Source: Smithella sp.
GTDB lineage: Bacteria > Desulfobacterota > Syntrophia > Syntrophales > Smithellaceae
Direction: 5' to 3'
NCBI GenBank assembly: GCA_018056685.1
Contig: JAGPFC010000003.1
Coordinates: 62,001-126,000 of the forward strand
Length of the DNA: 64,000 nt
The position numbers and the translations under genes are program-made. The notes beneath the pieces are model-generated. The model was not told where the DNA came from and did not search any database. It saw only the letters and a list, made by a program, of their open reading frames with translations. Shown here in pieces: positions 35,809 to 43,627 of this stretch (position 1 is the first letter of the stretch; each line of letters starts with the position of its first letter).

Positions 35809-37926
35809 TCAATCCGATGATTTATCGGCAGTGAACGAATTGGCATTATTGATTGAATCTTCCGCTGGAATTCCTTTTTCCAGAAGGACCCTTTCCTCCT
35901 CAAAATCGGCAAACTGACGCGCAATATCTCTAAACTGTTCATGAATCTCCAGAAACGCATCCACCATGTCGGGATCAAAGTGCGTTCCTCTACCTTGAAT
36001 GATGGTATTCACGGCAATGGCATGCGGGTAGGCTATCTTATAGACGCGTTTACTGATCAGAGCGTCATATACATCGGCCAGCGCCATCAGCCTGCCACTG
36101 ATTGGAATCGCATTCCCTTTGAGGCCCAAGGGATATCCGGAACCATCCCATTTCTCATGGTGTGAATAGGCTATCTCTTCGGCAATGGCCAAAAAAGATG
36201 TCTTGCCGTATTTACGAACGGAGGAGCGGATCAGGTTACGGCCGTTGGTCGTGTGTGTTTTAATGATTTCAAACTCCTCTTCTGTCAGTTTTCCCGGCTT
36301 GAGTAAAATCTTGTCAGGGATGCCGACCTTGCCGATATCATGCAGGGGGGCTGATTTATAAAGCATGTCAATATTGACATCCGTGAGAAATGATTTGTAC
36401 CTGTCTTGATGCTTAATATGATTGGCCAGCAATCTGACATACATTCTTGTGCGCTTAATGTGGCCGCCGGTTTCCTGATTCCGGTGTTCCGTCAGGTTGG
36501 CCATAATTTCGATGGTCATATCCTGCGTAAGCAGCAGTTTTCGCATGCCGGAAAGAACCTTCTTTTCTTCCAAACGGTATTTTAAGACCGTCAGATACAT
36601 GTAAGTGCAGACAATTGAGGCTATCGGAAACGCCGTTGCTATAAAAAAGCCCATTTGGAAAAAAATCTGTTGCGTCACAAACCATAATCCGCTGACAAAC
36701 AGCAACATGACAAAAAAGCAGGATGCCGCATTTCTATGACTGATCAACAGGCTCATCATCAAACCCGGCACGATCACAAGGAGAAGAACCAGGCCATTCG
36801 CCCAACCGGGCACCGAGATGAAATCTTCAGTCAGAAGGTTATCGACGGTCGTCGCGTGCACCTCAACGCCCGGTAATACCGGGCCAAGGGGTGTATTCAA
36901 CAATTCTTTCAATCCCATCGCTGAGGTACCGACAAATACGATCTTTCCTTGCAGCCGTTCTGGAGAAACGGTACTGTCCAGGATATCAGCGGCTGGTATA
37001 TATTCATATTTATGTTCCGGACCACGAAACTTGATCAGCATCTGGCCGTGCCGGTCAACAGGTACGGAATGTCTTCCGTAATGAATTGATTGCAGAATAT
37101 TGTGGTCATGTTTCAGCAGGATATGATTTTCTTTATTCAGTTTCAAAATCGTTGCCAGCGCGAGGTTGGGATATACATTCCCGTTATATTCAATGAGCAG
37201 GGGCAGGCGTCTCAGCACGCCATCCTCGTCGGGACTGAAATTAAAGAAACCCGAGGCATTAACCTTTTCAGAAAGGATTGCTAAATTACAGAGAACGCCG
37301 GTGCTTTGCGGAAATTCTCTTCTTACGTTTTGTCCATCCACGTGATGTACATATGAATGTTTGACGGGATGCAGAACGCATTTTCCCGGGTTTGCCTTCA
37401 TGTGATTAAAATGAAATACATTCCCCAGGACAAAAGGTCCTTTAGCCAGGGTTTCAGCTAGCATTCGATCGTTGTCGCTCAGTTCGCGTGGTAACCTGCC
37501 AACATCGATTTTAAGCTTAAATGTGTTTTGCAGGTCTTTGAGCAGCGGTTCTGCGGATGTCTTGTCCGGTTCGGCAAAAACGATATCTAGGCTGATGACC
37601 TCGGGCTTCATGGCCGTGATTTTGTCCAATAACTGGGCGACGCGGTAACGGGGCCAGGGCCATTGACCGTAACGACTCAAGCTTTTTTCATCAAGGTCCA
37701 CTATGACCAGTTTTTTACTGGCGTTATTATTCGGGAATTTTTTCAGAAGAGTATCGTACTCCAGATATTCAAGCCGTTTCAAGAGGTTGGGATAGAAGAC
37801 AAAGACCAATGCAAAACACAGGGTACACAAAATGCCCCAGATCAGGATACGCCGATTCTCTGAGCCGTTGCTTACAATAAAATGGTTGGTTTGAGAAATT
37901 TGATTATTTGTCGATTCTTTTTTCAT
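35809..37926 (-). CDS. CHASE2 sensor with HD-GYP phosphodiesterase
   Basis: The 705-residue protein has an N-terminal membrane segment (~28-45), a periplasmic CHASE2 domain (~50-380: VIVDLDEKSLSRYGQWPWPRY, ISLDIVFAEPD, GKIVFVGTSAMGL), three further membrane segments (~385-445) and an HD-GYP domain with LHDIGK and HHEKWDGSGYP. It should couple an external signal to cyclic di-GMP breakdown. More often CHASE2 proteins in this context carry adenylate cyclase domains. It ends an operon after FecR and OmpA genes, 25 bases downstream of the latter, an arrangement often seen with CHASE2 sensors. Confidence 0.9.
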   Translation of the reverse strand: MKKESTNNQISQTNHFIVSNGSENRRILIWGILCTLCFALVFVFYPNLLKRLEYLEYDTLLKKFPNNNASKKLVIVDLDEKSLSRYGQWPWPRYRVAQLLDKITAMKPEVISLDIVFAEPDKTSAEPLLKDLQNTFKLKIDVGRLPRELSDNDRMLAETLAKGPFVLGNVFHFNHMKANPGKCVLHPVKHSYVHHVDGQNVRREFPQSTGVLCNLAILSEKVNASGFFNFSPDEDGVLRRLPLLIEYNGNVYPNLALATILKLNKENHILLKHDHNILQSIHYGRHSVPVDRHGQMLIKFRGPEHKYEYIPAADILDSTVSPERLQGKIVFVGTSAMGLKELLNTPLGPVLPGVEVHATTVDNLLTEDFISVPGWANGLVLLLVIVPGLMMSLLISHRNAASCFFVMLLFVSGLWFVTQQIFFQMGFFIATAFPIASIVCTYMYLTVLKYRLEEKKVLSGMRKLLLTQDMTIEIMANLTEHRNQETGGHIKRTRMYVRLLANHIKHQDRYKSFLTDVNIDMLYKSAPLHDIGKVGIPDKILLKPGKLTEEEFEIIKTHTTNGRNLIRSSVRKYGKTSFLAIAEEIAYSHHEKWDGSGYPLGLKGNAIPISGRLMALADVYDALISKRVYKIAYPHAIAVNTIIQGRGTHFDPDMVDAFLEIHEQFRDIARQFADFEEERVLLEKGIPAEDSINNANSFTADKSSD

Positions 37927-37951
37927 GAATAAACAGGGCGAACCGTGTTGA

Positions 37952-38554
37952 TCATCTAATGGTTACTTCGACTCTTCGGTTTCGAGGTTCATCAATTTCA
38001 TCGGCTGTTTTTATCAGGGGATTACCTTCTCCATGAGAGGTGACCGTTATCGCAGAAGCGTTTGCGCCATGGGCTACCAGAATTTGTGATGCTGTTTGCG
38101 CCCGTTCCAGGGCGAGCTGGTAATTATAATCCTTTTCTCCCACGGTGTCGGTATGTCCGGAAATGATGATATCGCCCGACGGCCGGCTCTGGACGGTTTT
38201 TATAATTTGCGGCAGAACCGCACTGGAGTCATCGGTCAATTCATTGGTTGCGGGAAGAAAATAAAGGATGAATGTTACAGGCGGCAACGGCCGCGCATCC
38301 AGCGCCTCAGCAAAAACGGACCGGATTCTCTTATCACTGAGCGTTGTTACCTTACCGGGCGGTTCTTTGCGATCCATTACTTCAACGGACTGATTTGCCT
38401 CGCTCAAGACCTGCTTGCCGCCTTCCGTTGTGACCAGCAACTTTCCGACATGACCGTCGTAATCGGGAATCAAGACGATCGTACTATTCGCACAACAGCC
38501 TGTTAAAATGAAACACAGATTTAAACACGCAAAGGTCCTGATCAAACGATTCAT
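37952..38554 (-). CDS. OmpA-family lipoprotein
   Basis: A lipoprotein signal ends in LTGC, followed by ~85 residues of unassigned beta-rich sequence and a C-terminal OmpA peptidoglycan-binding domain (ISGHTDTVGEKDYNYQLALERAQT, SHGEGNPL, NRRVEVTI). It probably links the outer membrane to peptidoglycan. I chose ATG 38554, with a GAGG site upstream; two earlier in-frame starts exist. It lies between the FecR-domain gene and the CHASE2 sensor in one operon. Confidence 0.87.
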   Translation of the reverse strand: MNRLIRTFACLNLCFILTGCCANSTIVLIPDYDGHVGKLLVTTEGGKQVLSEANQSVEVMDRKEPPGKVTTLSDKRIRSVFAEALDARPLPPVTFILYFLPATNELTDDSSAVLPQIIKTVQSRPSGDIIISGHTDTVGEKDYNYQLALERAQTASQILVAHGANASAITVTSHGEGNPLIKTADEIDEPRNRRVEVTIR

Positions 38555-38634
38555 TGCAAACCTCATACTAAAACGCTGCAAGACAAAGCTGTCAAAAAAA
38601 AAATTATGACTGCTTCAGATTATAAATTGACCAA

Positions 38635-39084
38635 TCACCTGCAACAGTCCACCTTGACTAGAAACTGAGTTCCGCGAATGCCTATTGTAGAATCCGGGGT
38701 AATAAATTTCACCGATTCCGGGGATTGTCGCCCAATGATTCCTGAAAGATAGGATACTGTGCCTTTCACCATTCGGGCGATCATGGACAACAGACCTTTT
38801 TCAGGAGCAAATACATACTCATCAATCACGATTTCGCTATTGGAACCAAGGGACAAAACAGTGTTGTCTTCAAAAATGATTCCGACGGAGCTGTTTGGCC
38901 CTGTTCGAATGATATCTTTCTGGAAAATTTTGTCACCGGTGGTCAGAGGAGCTTGTTTGCCCACGCGGATGACGACGATATCGCCGGTGCCTGTTCGGAT
39001 TTTTCCTATCGGCGATTCTTCTCCCATGGCAAGGAATGGTAAAAAAAACATAATCATCAGACAAACGACAAAGATTCTTCTCAT
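38635..39084 (-). CDS. FecR-domain periplasmic protein
   Basis: The signal peptide (residues 1-21) precedes a FecR domain: a VIRVGKQAPLTTGDKIFQKDIIRTG strand, SVGIIFEDNTVLSLGSNSEIVIDEYVF and FITPDSTIGIRGTQFLVKVD, the usual signature of the family. FecR domains act as periplasmic signal or glycan sensors. The protein stops early after the RGTQFLV block; many relatives run 50-100 residues longer, so this is a minimal form. It opens the FecR-OmpA-CHASE2 operon. Confidence 0.87.
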   Translation of the reverse strand: MRRIFVVCLMIMFFLPFLAMGEESPIGKIRTGTGDIVVIRVGKQAPLTTGDKIFQKDIIRTGPNSSVGIIFEDNTVLSLGSNSEIVIDEYVFAPEKGLLSMIARMVKGTVSYLSGIIGRQSPESVKFITPDSTIGIRGTQFLVKVDCCR

Positions 39085-39458
39085 AGGTTACCTTTCCGAT
39101 TTTAAATGTAACTGGGGTTTCCGTATTACGTCCGAACCATTTAAGAACGGGCGTCTGTTTTTTCGATGATTACGGTTTTATTCTTACTCTTTTTGTAGAA
39201 TTTTATCAAGAGGGAATGGGGGCGAGTTCAGACCGGCCTCACTTTTTTTTTCAAGAGAAGGATTAATCCCAACTGTATCTCTATTTCCATGCCATGAAAA
39301 CAATATGATGATTCCGGCACAGGTTGATTTCCAGTCCTCCTCGGAGCTCATCAGTAATTTCAATAAACGGCGGATGCCGCCTATGGCAAAACCAATTTTA
39401 GAAAAGAAGAGGGATGGGGATTGAATCCCTCATCCCTCTTTAAGATGATACTCAGTTT
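39085..39458. other. 374-bp gap with terminator
   Basis: No gene is convincing. It contains the terminator of the acyl-CoA dehydrogenase operon (39407-39440) and a small GGCGG-ATG-CCGCC hairpin to its left. The promoter of the FecR operon must lie near 39085-39200 but has no clear consensus. Confidence 0.5.
39407..39440 (-). terminator. Intrinsic terminator of the acyl-CoA dehydrogenase operon
   Basis: AAGAGGGATG (39407-39416) and CATCCCTCTT (39431-39440) form a 10-bp stem; on the minus strand a T-rich stretch follows, 19 bases after the stop at 39459. Confidence 0.8.
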
Positions 39459-41288
39459 TTACACGGTGAAGGCCGCTTCGGGCGCTTCCATGATGGAGTT
39501 GTCGCCTTCCTTGATCACTCTCTGAATGGTGCCCACGATGGGCAGAATATTATGGCAGAAAAATTTGGCGGATGCCACCTTACCCGCATAAAACGGATAT
39601 TCAAAGTTTTCCTTGCCGATTTCCTCGACTTTTTTCTGGCAGATCAGCGCTTGTTCGAGCAGAAGTTTAGCGGCATAAATATAACCGGTGGCATGCAGGA
39701 TACGGGTGGCGAAAAAGCCGATCATCCCCAACTTGCCCTGACCCAGGTAGCCGGCCATGGTATTCTGGATGTCCCGGTAGTTGTTCAGCGCCTCTTCCAA
39801 AAGGGCAAACTGCGCGCCGAACACCGCATGGTCTTTGTTGGCTTGAACGAATTTGTCGATCTCGCCGAGCCACGTCGCAAAGACCTGGCCTCCGGCCATC
39901 ATCCACTTGCGGCCGATAAGGTCCATGGACTGGATGTAGTTGGTGCCTTCCCAGATGGGATAGATGCGGCAGTCACGGAGCTGCTGGGCGATGGGGTATT
40001 CTTCCGAGAAACCGTATCCGCCATAGCACTGCATGGCTTCCGAGATAGAGAGGAATGCCATGTCGGAGCACCAGGCCTTGACGATGGGAATGTTAACTTC
40101 GATATAGGCCTTGGCCAGTTTGCGCTCGTTTTCATCCGAGGTGTTCTCCGCGATATCCATGCAATAGTAGGAAAAGGCGATCATGGCGCGGGACGCTTCC
40201 GTAATGGACTTCTGAAACAGGAGCATGCGGCGCACATCTTCATGGTTGATGATGGGAACCCGGCCCGCCTTGGGATTGGTGAGCTGGCGTCCCTGAATAC
40301 GGCCCGCCGCATACGCGCAGGCGTTGTTGTAGGCGACGGTTGCCGCGGACATGGCGGCAAGACCGGTGACCGTGCGTTCTTCGTTCATCATCTGGAACAT
40401 CTGGGCCATGCCCTGTCCCTTACCGTCAACTGGAGGATCGCCGAGCAGGTAACCGCGGCACTTGTTTTCCTCGCCGAAGTTCACGATGGCTGTAGCCGAG
40501 CCTCTCAGACCCATCTTATGTTCGATACCGCCACAGTTCACGTCGTTGAATTCGCCCTTCTCGCCGTTGGCGTCCGGCCAGTACTTGGGAACGACAAACA
40601 GCGAGATGCCCTTGGTGCCCGGAACGCAACCTTCAATGCGGGCAAGCGTCAGGTGAATGATGTTTTCGGTGATGTCCTGATCGCCGCCGGTGATAAAACA
40701 TTTTGTCCCCGTAATATTGTAGATGCCGGGCTCACCGGTGGGGGTTGCCTTGGTGATGATGTCGCCGACGTCGGAGCCGCTGTTGGGTTCGGTCAGGTCC
40801 ATCGTTCCGGACCACTGGCCCGAAAACATCTTGGGGAGAAAGATGTTCTTGATATTTTCACTGCCGAAGTCACGGATCAAACCGGCTGAACCGGTCGTTG
40901 CCATGACATAGGGGCCCAAAGAGGCGTTGGCTGCTGCGATGTACTCGTTGGTCGCGCCCATTACGCACAGCGGCATGGAGCTGGGATCCGAGTGATCGGC
41001 ATTGCTGCTGCCGAGGCCGTTTTCCTGAATATCCCAGTAGCCCTTCTTGTAGGATTCCGGTGTCGTCACCTTGCCGGCTTTGTATACGGCATGGATGTTG
41101 TCTCCGTCATCGCTGGTGGGGGCTATCGACAGTTTGGCTATTTTCATTGCGTTTTCGAGGATGGAATCTATATCATCGACGCTGTAGCCGCCCTGGAAAC
41201 GTCCCGCTCCAAAGACCTTGGACAGGTCGAGCCATTCTTTCAGTATGAACTTTTGTTCACGGGTGGAATACAAAAAATTTGATGCCAT
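39459..41288 (-). CDS. Acyl-CoA dehydrogenase, long DmdC-type
   Basis: This 609-residue flavoprotein belongs to the long acyl-CoA dehydrogenase group that includes the methylmercaptopropionyl-CoA dehydrogenase DmdC. It has the N-terminal extension (YSTREQKFILKEWLDL), the flavin segment GSAGLIRDFGSENIKNIFLPKMFSGQWSGTMDLTEPNSGSDVG, and the catalytic glutamate in YPIWEGTNYIQSMD. The substrate may be a fatty or branched acyl-CoA. It is transcribed after a shorter acyl-CoA dehydrogenase, 109 bases away. It feeds electrons to electron-transfer flavoprotein, which is not in the window. Confidence 0.9.
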   Translation of the reverse strand: MASNFLYSTREQKFILKEWLDLSKVFGAGRFQGGYSVDDIDSILENAMKIAKLSIAPTSDDGDNIHAVYKAGKVTTPESYKKGYWDIQENGLGSSNADHSDPSSMPLCVMGATNEYIAAANASLGPYVMATTGSAGLIRDFGSENIKNIFLPKMFSGQWSGTMDLTEPNSGSDVGDIITKATPTGEPGIYNITGTKCFITGGDQDITENIIHLTLARIEGCVPGTKGISLFVVPKYWPDANGEKGEFNDVNCGGIEHKMGLRGSATAIVNFGEENKCRGYLLGDPPVDGKGQGMAQMFQMMNEERTVTGLAAMSAATVAYNNACAYAAGRIQGRQLTNPKAGRVPIINHEDVRRMLLFQKSITEASRAMIAFSYYCMDIAENTSDENERKLAKAYIEVNIPIVKAWCSDMAFLSISEAMQCYGGYGFSEEYPIAQQLRDCRIYPIWEGTNYIQSMDLIGRKWMMAGGQVFATWLGEIDKFVQANKDHAVFGAQFALLEEALNNYRDIQNTMAGYLGQGKLGMIGFFATRILHATGYIYAAKLLLEQALICQKKVEEIGKENFEYPFYAGKVASAKFFCHNILPIVGTIQRVIKEGDNSIMEAPEAAFTV

Positions 41289-41397
41289 TGCTTCATTCTC
41301 CTTCTTGATTAAACTTTATGTTTATATCCTGATAAACACGGCAGGCAGTATAGGAACCGCCAGTCATTTTGTCAACGAGTTAAATCCCCGAATATAT

Positions 41398-42537
41398 TTA
41401 TTCCTTAAAAACTTCTCTTGCGATAACGATGCGCTGAATTTCCGATGTGCCTTCGTAGATGGTTGTTGCGCGGGCGTCCCGGTATAGACGCTCTACCTTG
41501 TAATCCTTCGTATAGCCGTACCCGCCGTGAACCTGAAGCGCCATATAGGCGCTTGAATTAGCTGTTTCCGAGGCAAATAATTTGGCCATGGAGGCTTCCC
41601 GGGTGAATTTCAATCCTCTGTCTTTGCGGTCGGCCGCGGCGAGCGTGAGCCATGATGCCGCTTCAATTTTTGTTGCCGCATCCGCGACCATGAAACGGAT
41701 CGCTTCAAACGAACTGATGGATTTTCCGAACTGGCGCCGTTGGCTGGTATAATATATGGCCTCTTCAAGACAAGCTCTGGCAATGCCCACGGCCTGAGAC
41801 GCGATGCCGATTCTTCCGCTGTCGAGAGCGAGCATCGCGACCTTGAATCCTTCGCCCGGGTTTCCCAGCAGATTTTTAGCGGGAACTTCGCAGTCTTCAA
41901 AAACAAGTTCGACAGTGTTGGACGCCCGAAGCCCTAGTTTTTCTTCTTTTGTGCCGATTGTAAAACCGGGTGTGCCCTTTTCAACGATGAAAGCGGAAAG
42001 CCCTTTTGTTCCCTTTTCCTGGCCGGTCCGGGCGATCAGATTGATGACGTCTGCGTACTGTCCGTGCGTGATGAATATCTTAGTGCCGTTAATGATATAC
42101 TTGTCTTTTTTCAGTATTGCGCTGGTCGTCATTGAGCCGGGATCAGAGCCTGCGCCCGGTTCAGTCAACGCGAAGGCGCCGAGAAGTGATCCTTCGGCAA
42201 GACCGGTAAGCCACTTTTTTTTCTGGGCCGGTGTGCCGAACTTCAGAAGCGGCTCCGTGGACAAATTGGCAACGGACATGGTGACCGCGCTTGAGGCGCA
42301 GTGAAACGCTATTTCCTGCAGGGCCAGGGAATAGGCCACAGCCCCGGCACCTGATCCCCCAAGATCAGCGGGAACCATCATTCCCAGCAGGCCGAGCTCT
42401 CCCATCTTTTTAACCGTATCCACCGGGAAGATCCCCTGACGGTCCCATTGGGCAGCCATCGGCTCCAGTTCCTTCCTGGCGAAGTCTCTGGCCATGAGTC
42501 TGATCATTTCCTGTTCGCTTGATATTTCAAATGGCAT
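41398..42537 (-). CDS. Short-chain-type acyl-CoA dehydrogenase
   Basis: The 379-residue protein has the standard length and signatures: GAFALTEPGAGSDPGSM, IFITHGQYAD, LGLRASNTVELVFEDCEVP and YRDARATTIYEGTSEIQRIVIARE with the catalytic glutamate. It probably oxidises short- or medium-chain acyl-CoA, or carries out the reverse reaction in syntrophic metabolism. It follows the XRE-cupin regulator gene by only 9 bases, so the two are cotranscribed. The longer dehydrogenase lies downstream. Confidence 0.92.
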   Translation of the reverse strand: MPFEISSEQEMIRLMARDFARKELEPMAAQWDRQGIFPVDTVKKMGELGLLGMMVPADLGGSGAGAVAYSLALQEIAFHCASSAVTMSVANLSTEPLLKFGTPAQKKKWLTGLAEGSLLGAFALTEPGAGSDPGSMTTSAILKKDKYIINGTKIFITHGQYADVINLIARTGQEKGTKGLSAFIVEKGTPGFTIGTKEEKLGLRASNTVELVFEDCEVPAKNLLGNPGEGFKVAMLALDSGRIGIASQAVGIARACLEEAIYYTSQRRQFGKSISSFEAIRFMVADAATKIEAASWLTLAAADRKDRGLKFTREASMAKLFASETANSSAYMALQVHGGYGYTKDYKVERLYRDARATTIYEGTSEIQRIVIAREVFKE

Positions 42538-42546
42538 CGACGCACC

Positions 42547-43095
42547 TCATGGAATATAAAGAACTACGAGCAGTTCTGTTTTTTTGGAAGAAGGGTTGCT
42601 CAATGCATGATGAAGGGCGGAATTAAAATGAATACTCTCACCCGGTTCCAGTAGACTGGTATTCCTGCCCACCGAGATCGACAGTCTGCCTTTTAATACA
42701 TAGATGAATTCCTCGCCCTCATGGTGATATTCGACGCCCTCATGAGCCGTTTTGGGTTCGATCGTAACAAGATACGCGCCAAGATGTTTGTCGGAACCTG
42801 ACCGGGTAAGCTGCGTATAAGCGTATGATCCGGCGCGTTTTTTCAGGCTTTTTACCCTCGACGAAGCCTTCTTGCTTTCACTCGGATCCAGTTTTTCCAC
42901 ATCAACTTTCAGCGACCGGCCCAGTTGCAAAACAAGCGCAACCGGCGGTGTCATTTCGTCTTTTTCAACCTTTTCGAGAAGGTCAGCCGGATACCCGGTT
43001 TCATGCGCCAGTTCCCTGACACTCAATCCTTTGCTCTCACGATAATTCCTGATGTTCTGCCCGAATGACTGTTTTGTTTTTTTTCCTTTGATCAT
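42547..43095 (-). CDS. XRE-cupin transcriptional regulator
   Basis: An N-terminal Cro/CI helix-turn-helix (residues ~12-66: IRNYRESKGLSVRELAHETGYPADLLEKVEKDEM) is joined through a basic linker to a C-terminal cupin barrel (~110-182: GVEYHHEGEEFIYVLKGRLSISVG, LEPGESIHF). The cupin may bind a small acid or acyl-CoA-related ligand. The gene heads the acyl-CoA dehydrogenase operon and is likely its local regulator. Confidence 0.9.
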   Translation of the reverse strand: MIKGKKTKQSFGQNIRNYRESKGLSVRELAHETGYPADLLEKVEKDEMTPPVALVLQLGRSLKVDVEKLDPSESKKASSRVKSLKKRAGSYAYTQLTRSGSDKHLGAYLVTIEPKTAHEGVEYHHEGEEFIYVLKGRLSISVGRNTSLLEPGESIHFNSALHHALSNPSSKKTELLVVLYIP

Positions 43096-43627
43096 AATGT
43101 TCTTCCCGTAGCAGGTTCTGTATTTTGAAGGCCGTCATTTTTGATGATATTCCATAAATAGAGAACCGCGTCCCAAGATAGTTGTTGATAATTGAATTGA
43201 ATGAATTGGTAAGATCTCATCTCGATTTTTTCTGACTATATGAAGCATGTAAAGCTGTGTCAAGCGAATTCTGACCACTATAGAGCATGGATGGGATGAA
43301 CAGATCGGGTCTGAATGATTGTGCCAACCTTTTCATGTTTCTGCCCTGTCAGACTGCAGGACAAGTCCCCTTTGCACCGGAATCAGGCGTAAGGTCGCGT
43401 TGCGACCTGTTTTGATATTGGAACGTGATGACGGACGTAATCATTGCATGCAAATTCCGGATTGCCGTAGATCATGTCAGGATGTTTTTGAATTTAAATG
43501 ACGGCAACGACGTATTCGCGGTTCGGCGTGCGTTGACCGGATACCGGCCGGCAAAATCCTGACAGTTTCTCAGCTGACCGTTCGCGTCAGGAGAAATCAT
43601 GAAAGGCAATGACGCAAAGTACAGAAA
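43096..43627. other. 532-bp gap without a recognised gene
   Basis: No frame looks coding. It includes a 7-bp hairpin, AGGTCGC-GTT-GCGACCT (43392-43408), followed by a short T-run on the plus strand, and a candidate terminator for the NfnAB operon near 43558-43591. No other signals were recognised. Confidence 0.5.
43558..43591 (-). terminator. Candidate terminator of the NfnAB operon
   Basis: CCTGAC (43558-43563) pairs with GTCAGG (43586-43591); on the minus strand ATTTT follows. An alternative longer bulged stem uses TTTCTC/GAGAAA. The stem is short, so confidence is low. Confidence 0.4.

Noticed and set aside
39552-40889. 445-codon open frame on the plus strand
   Set aside because: Antisense shadow of the well-supported DmdC-type acyl-CoA dehydrogenase.
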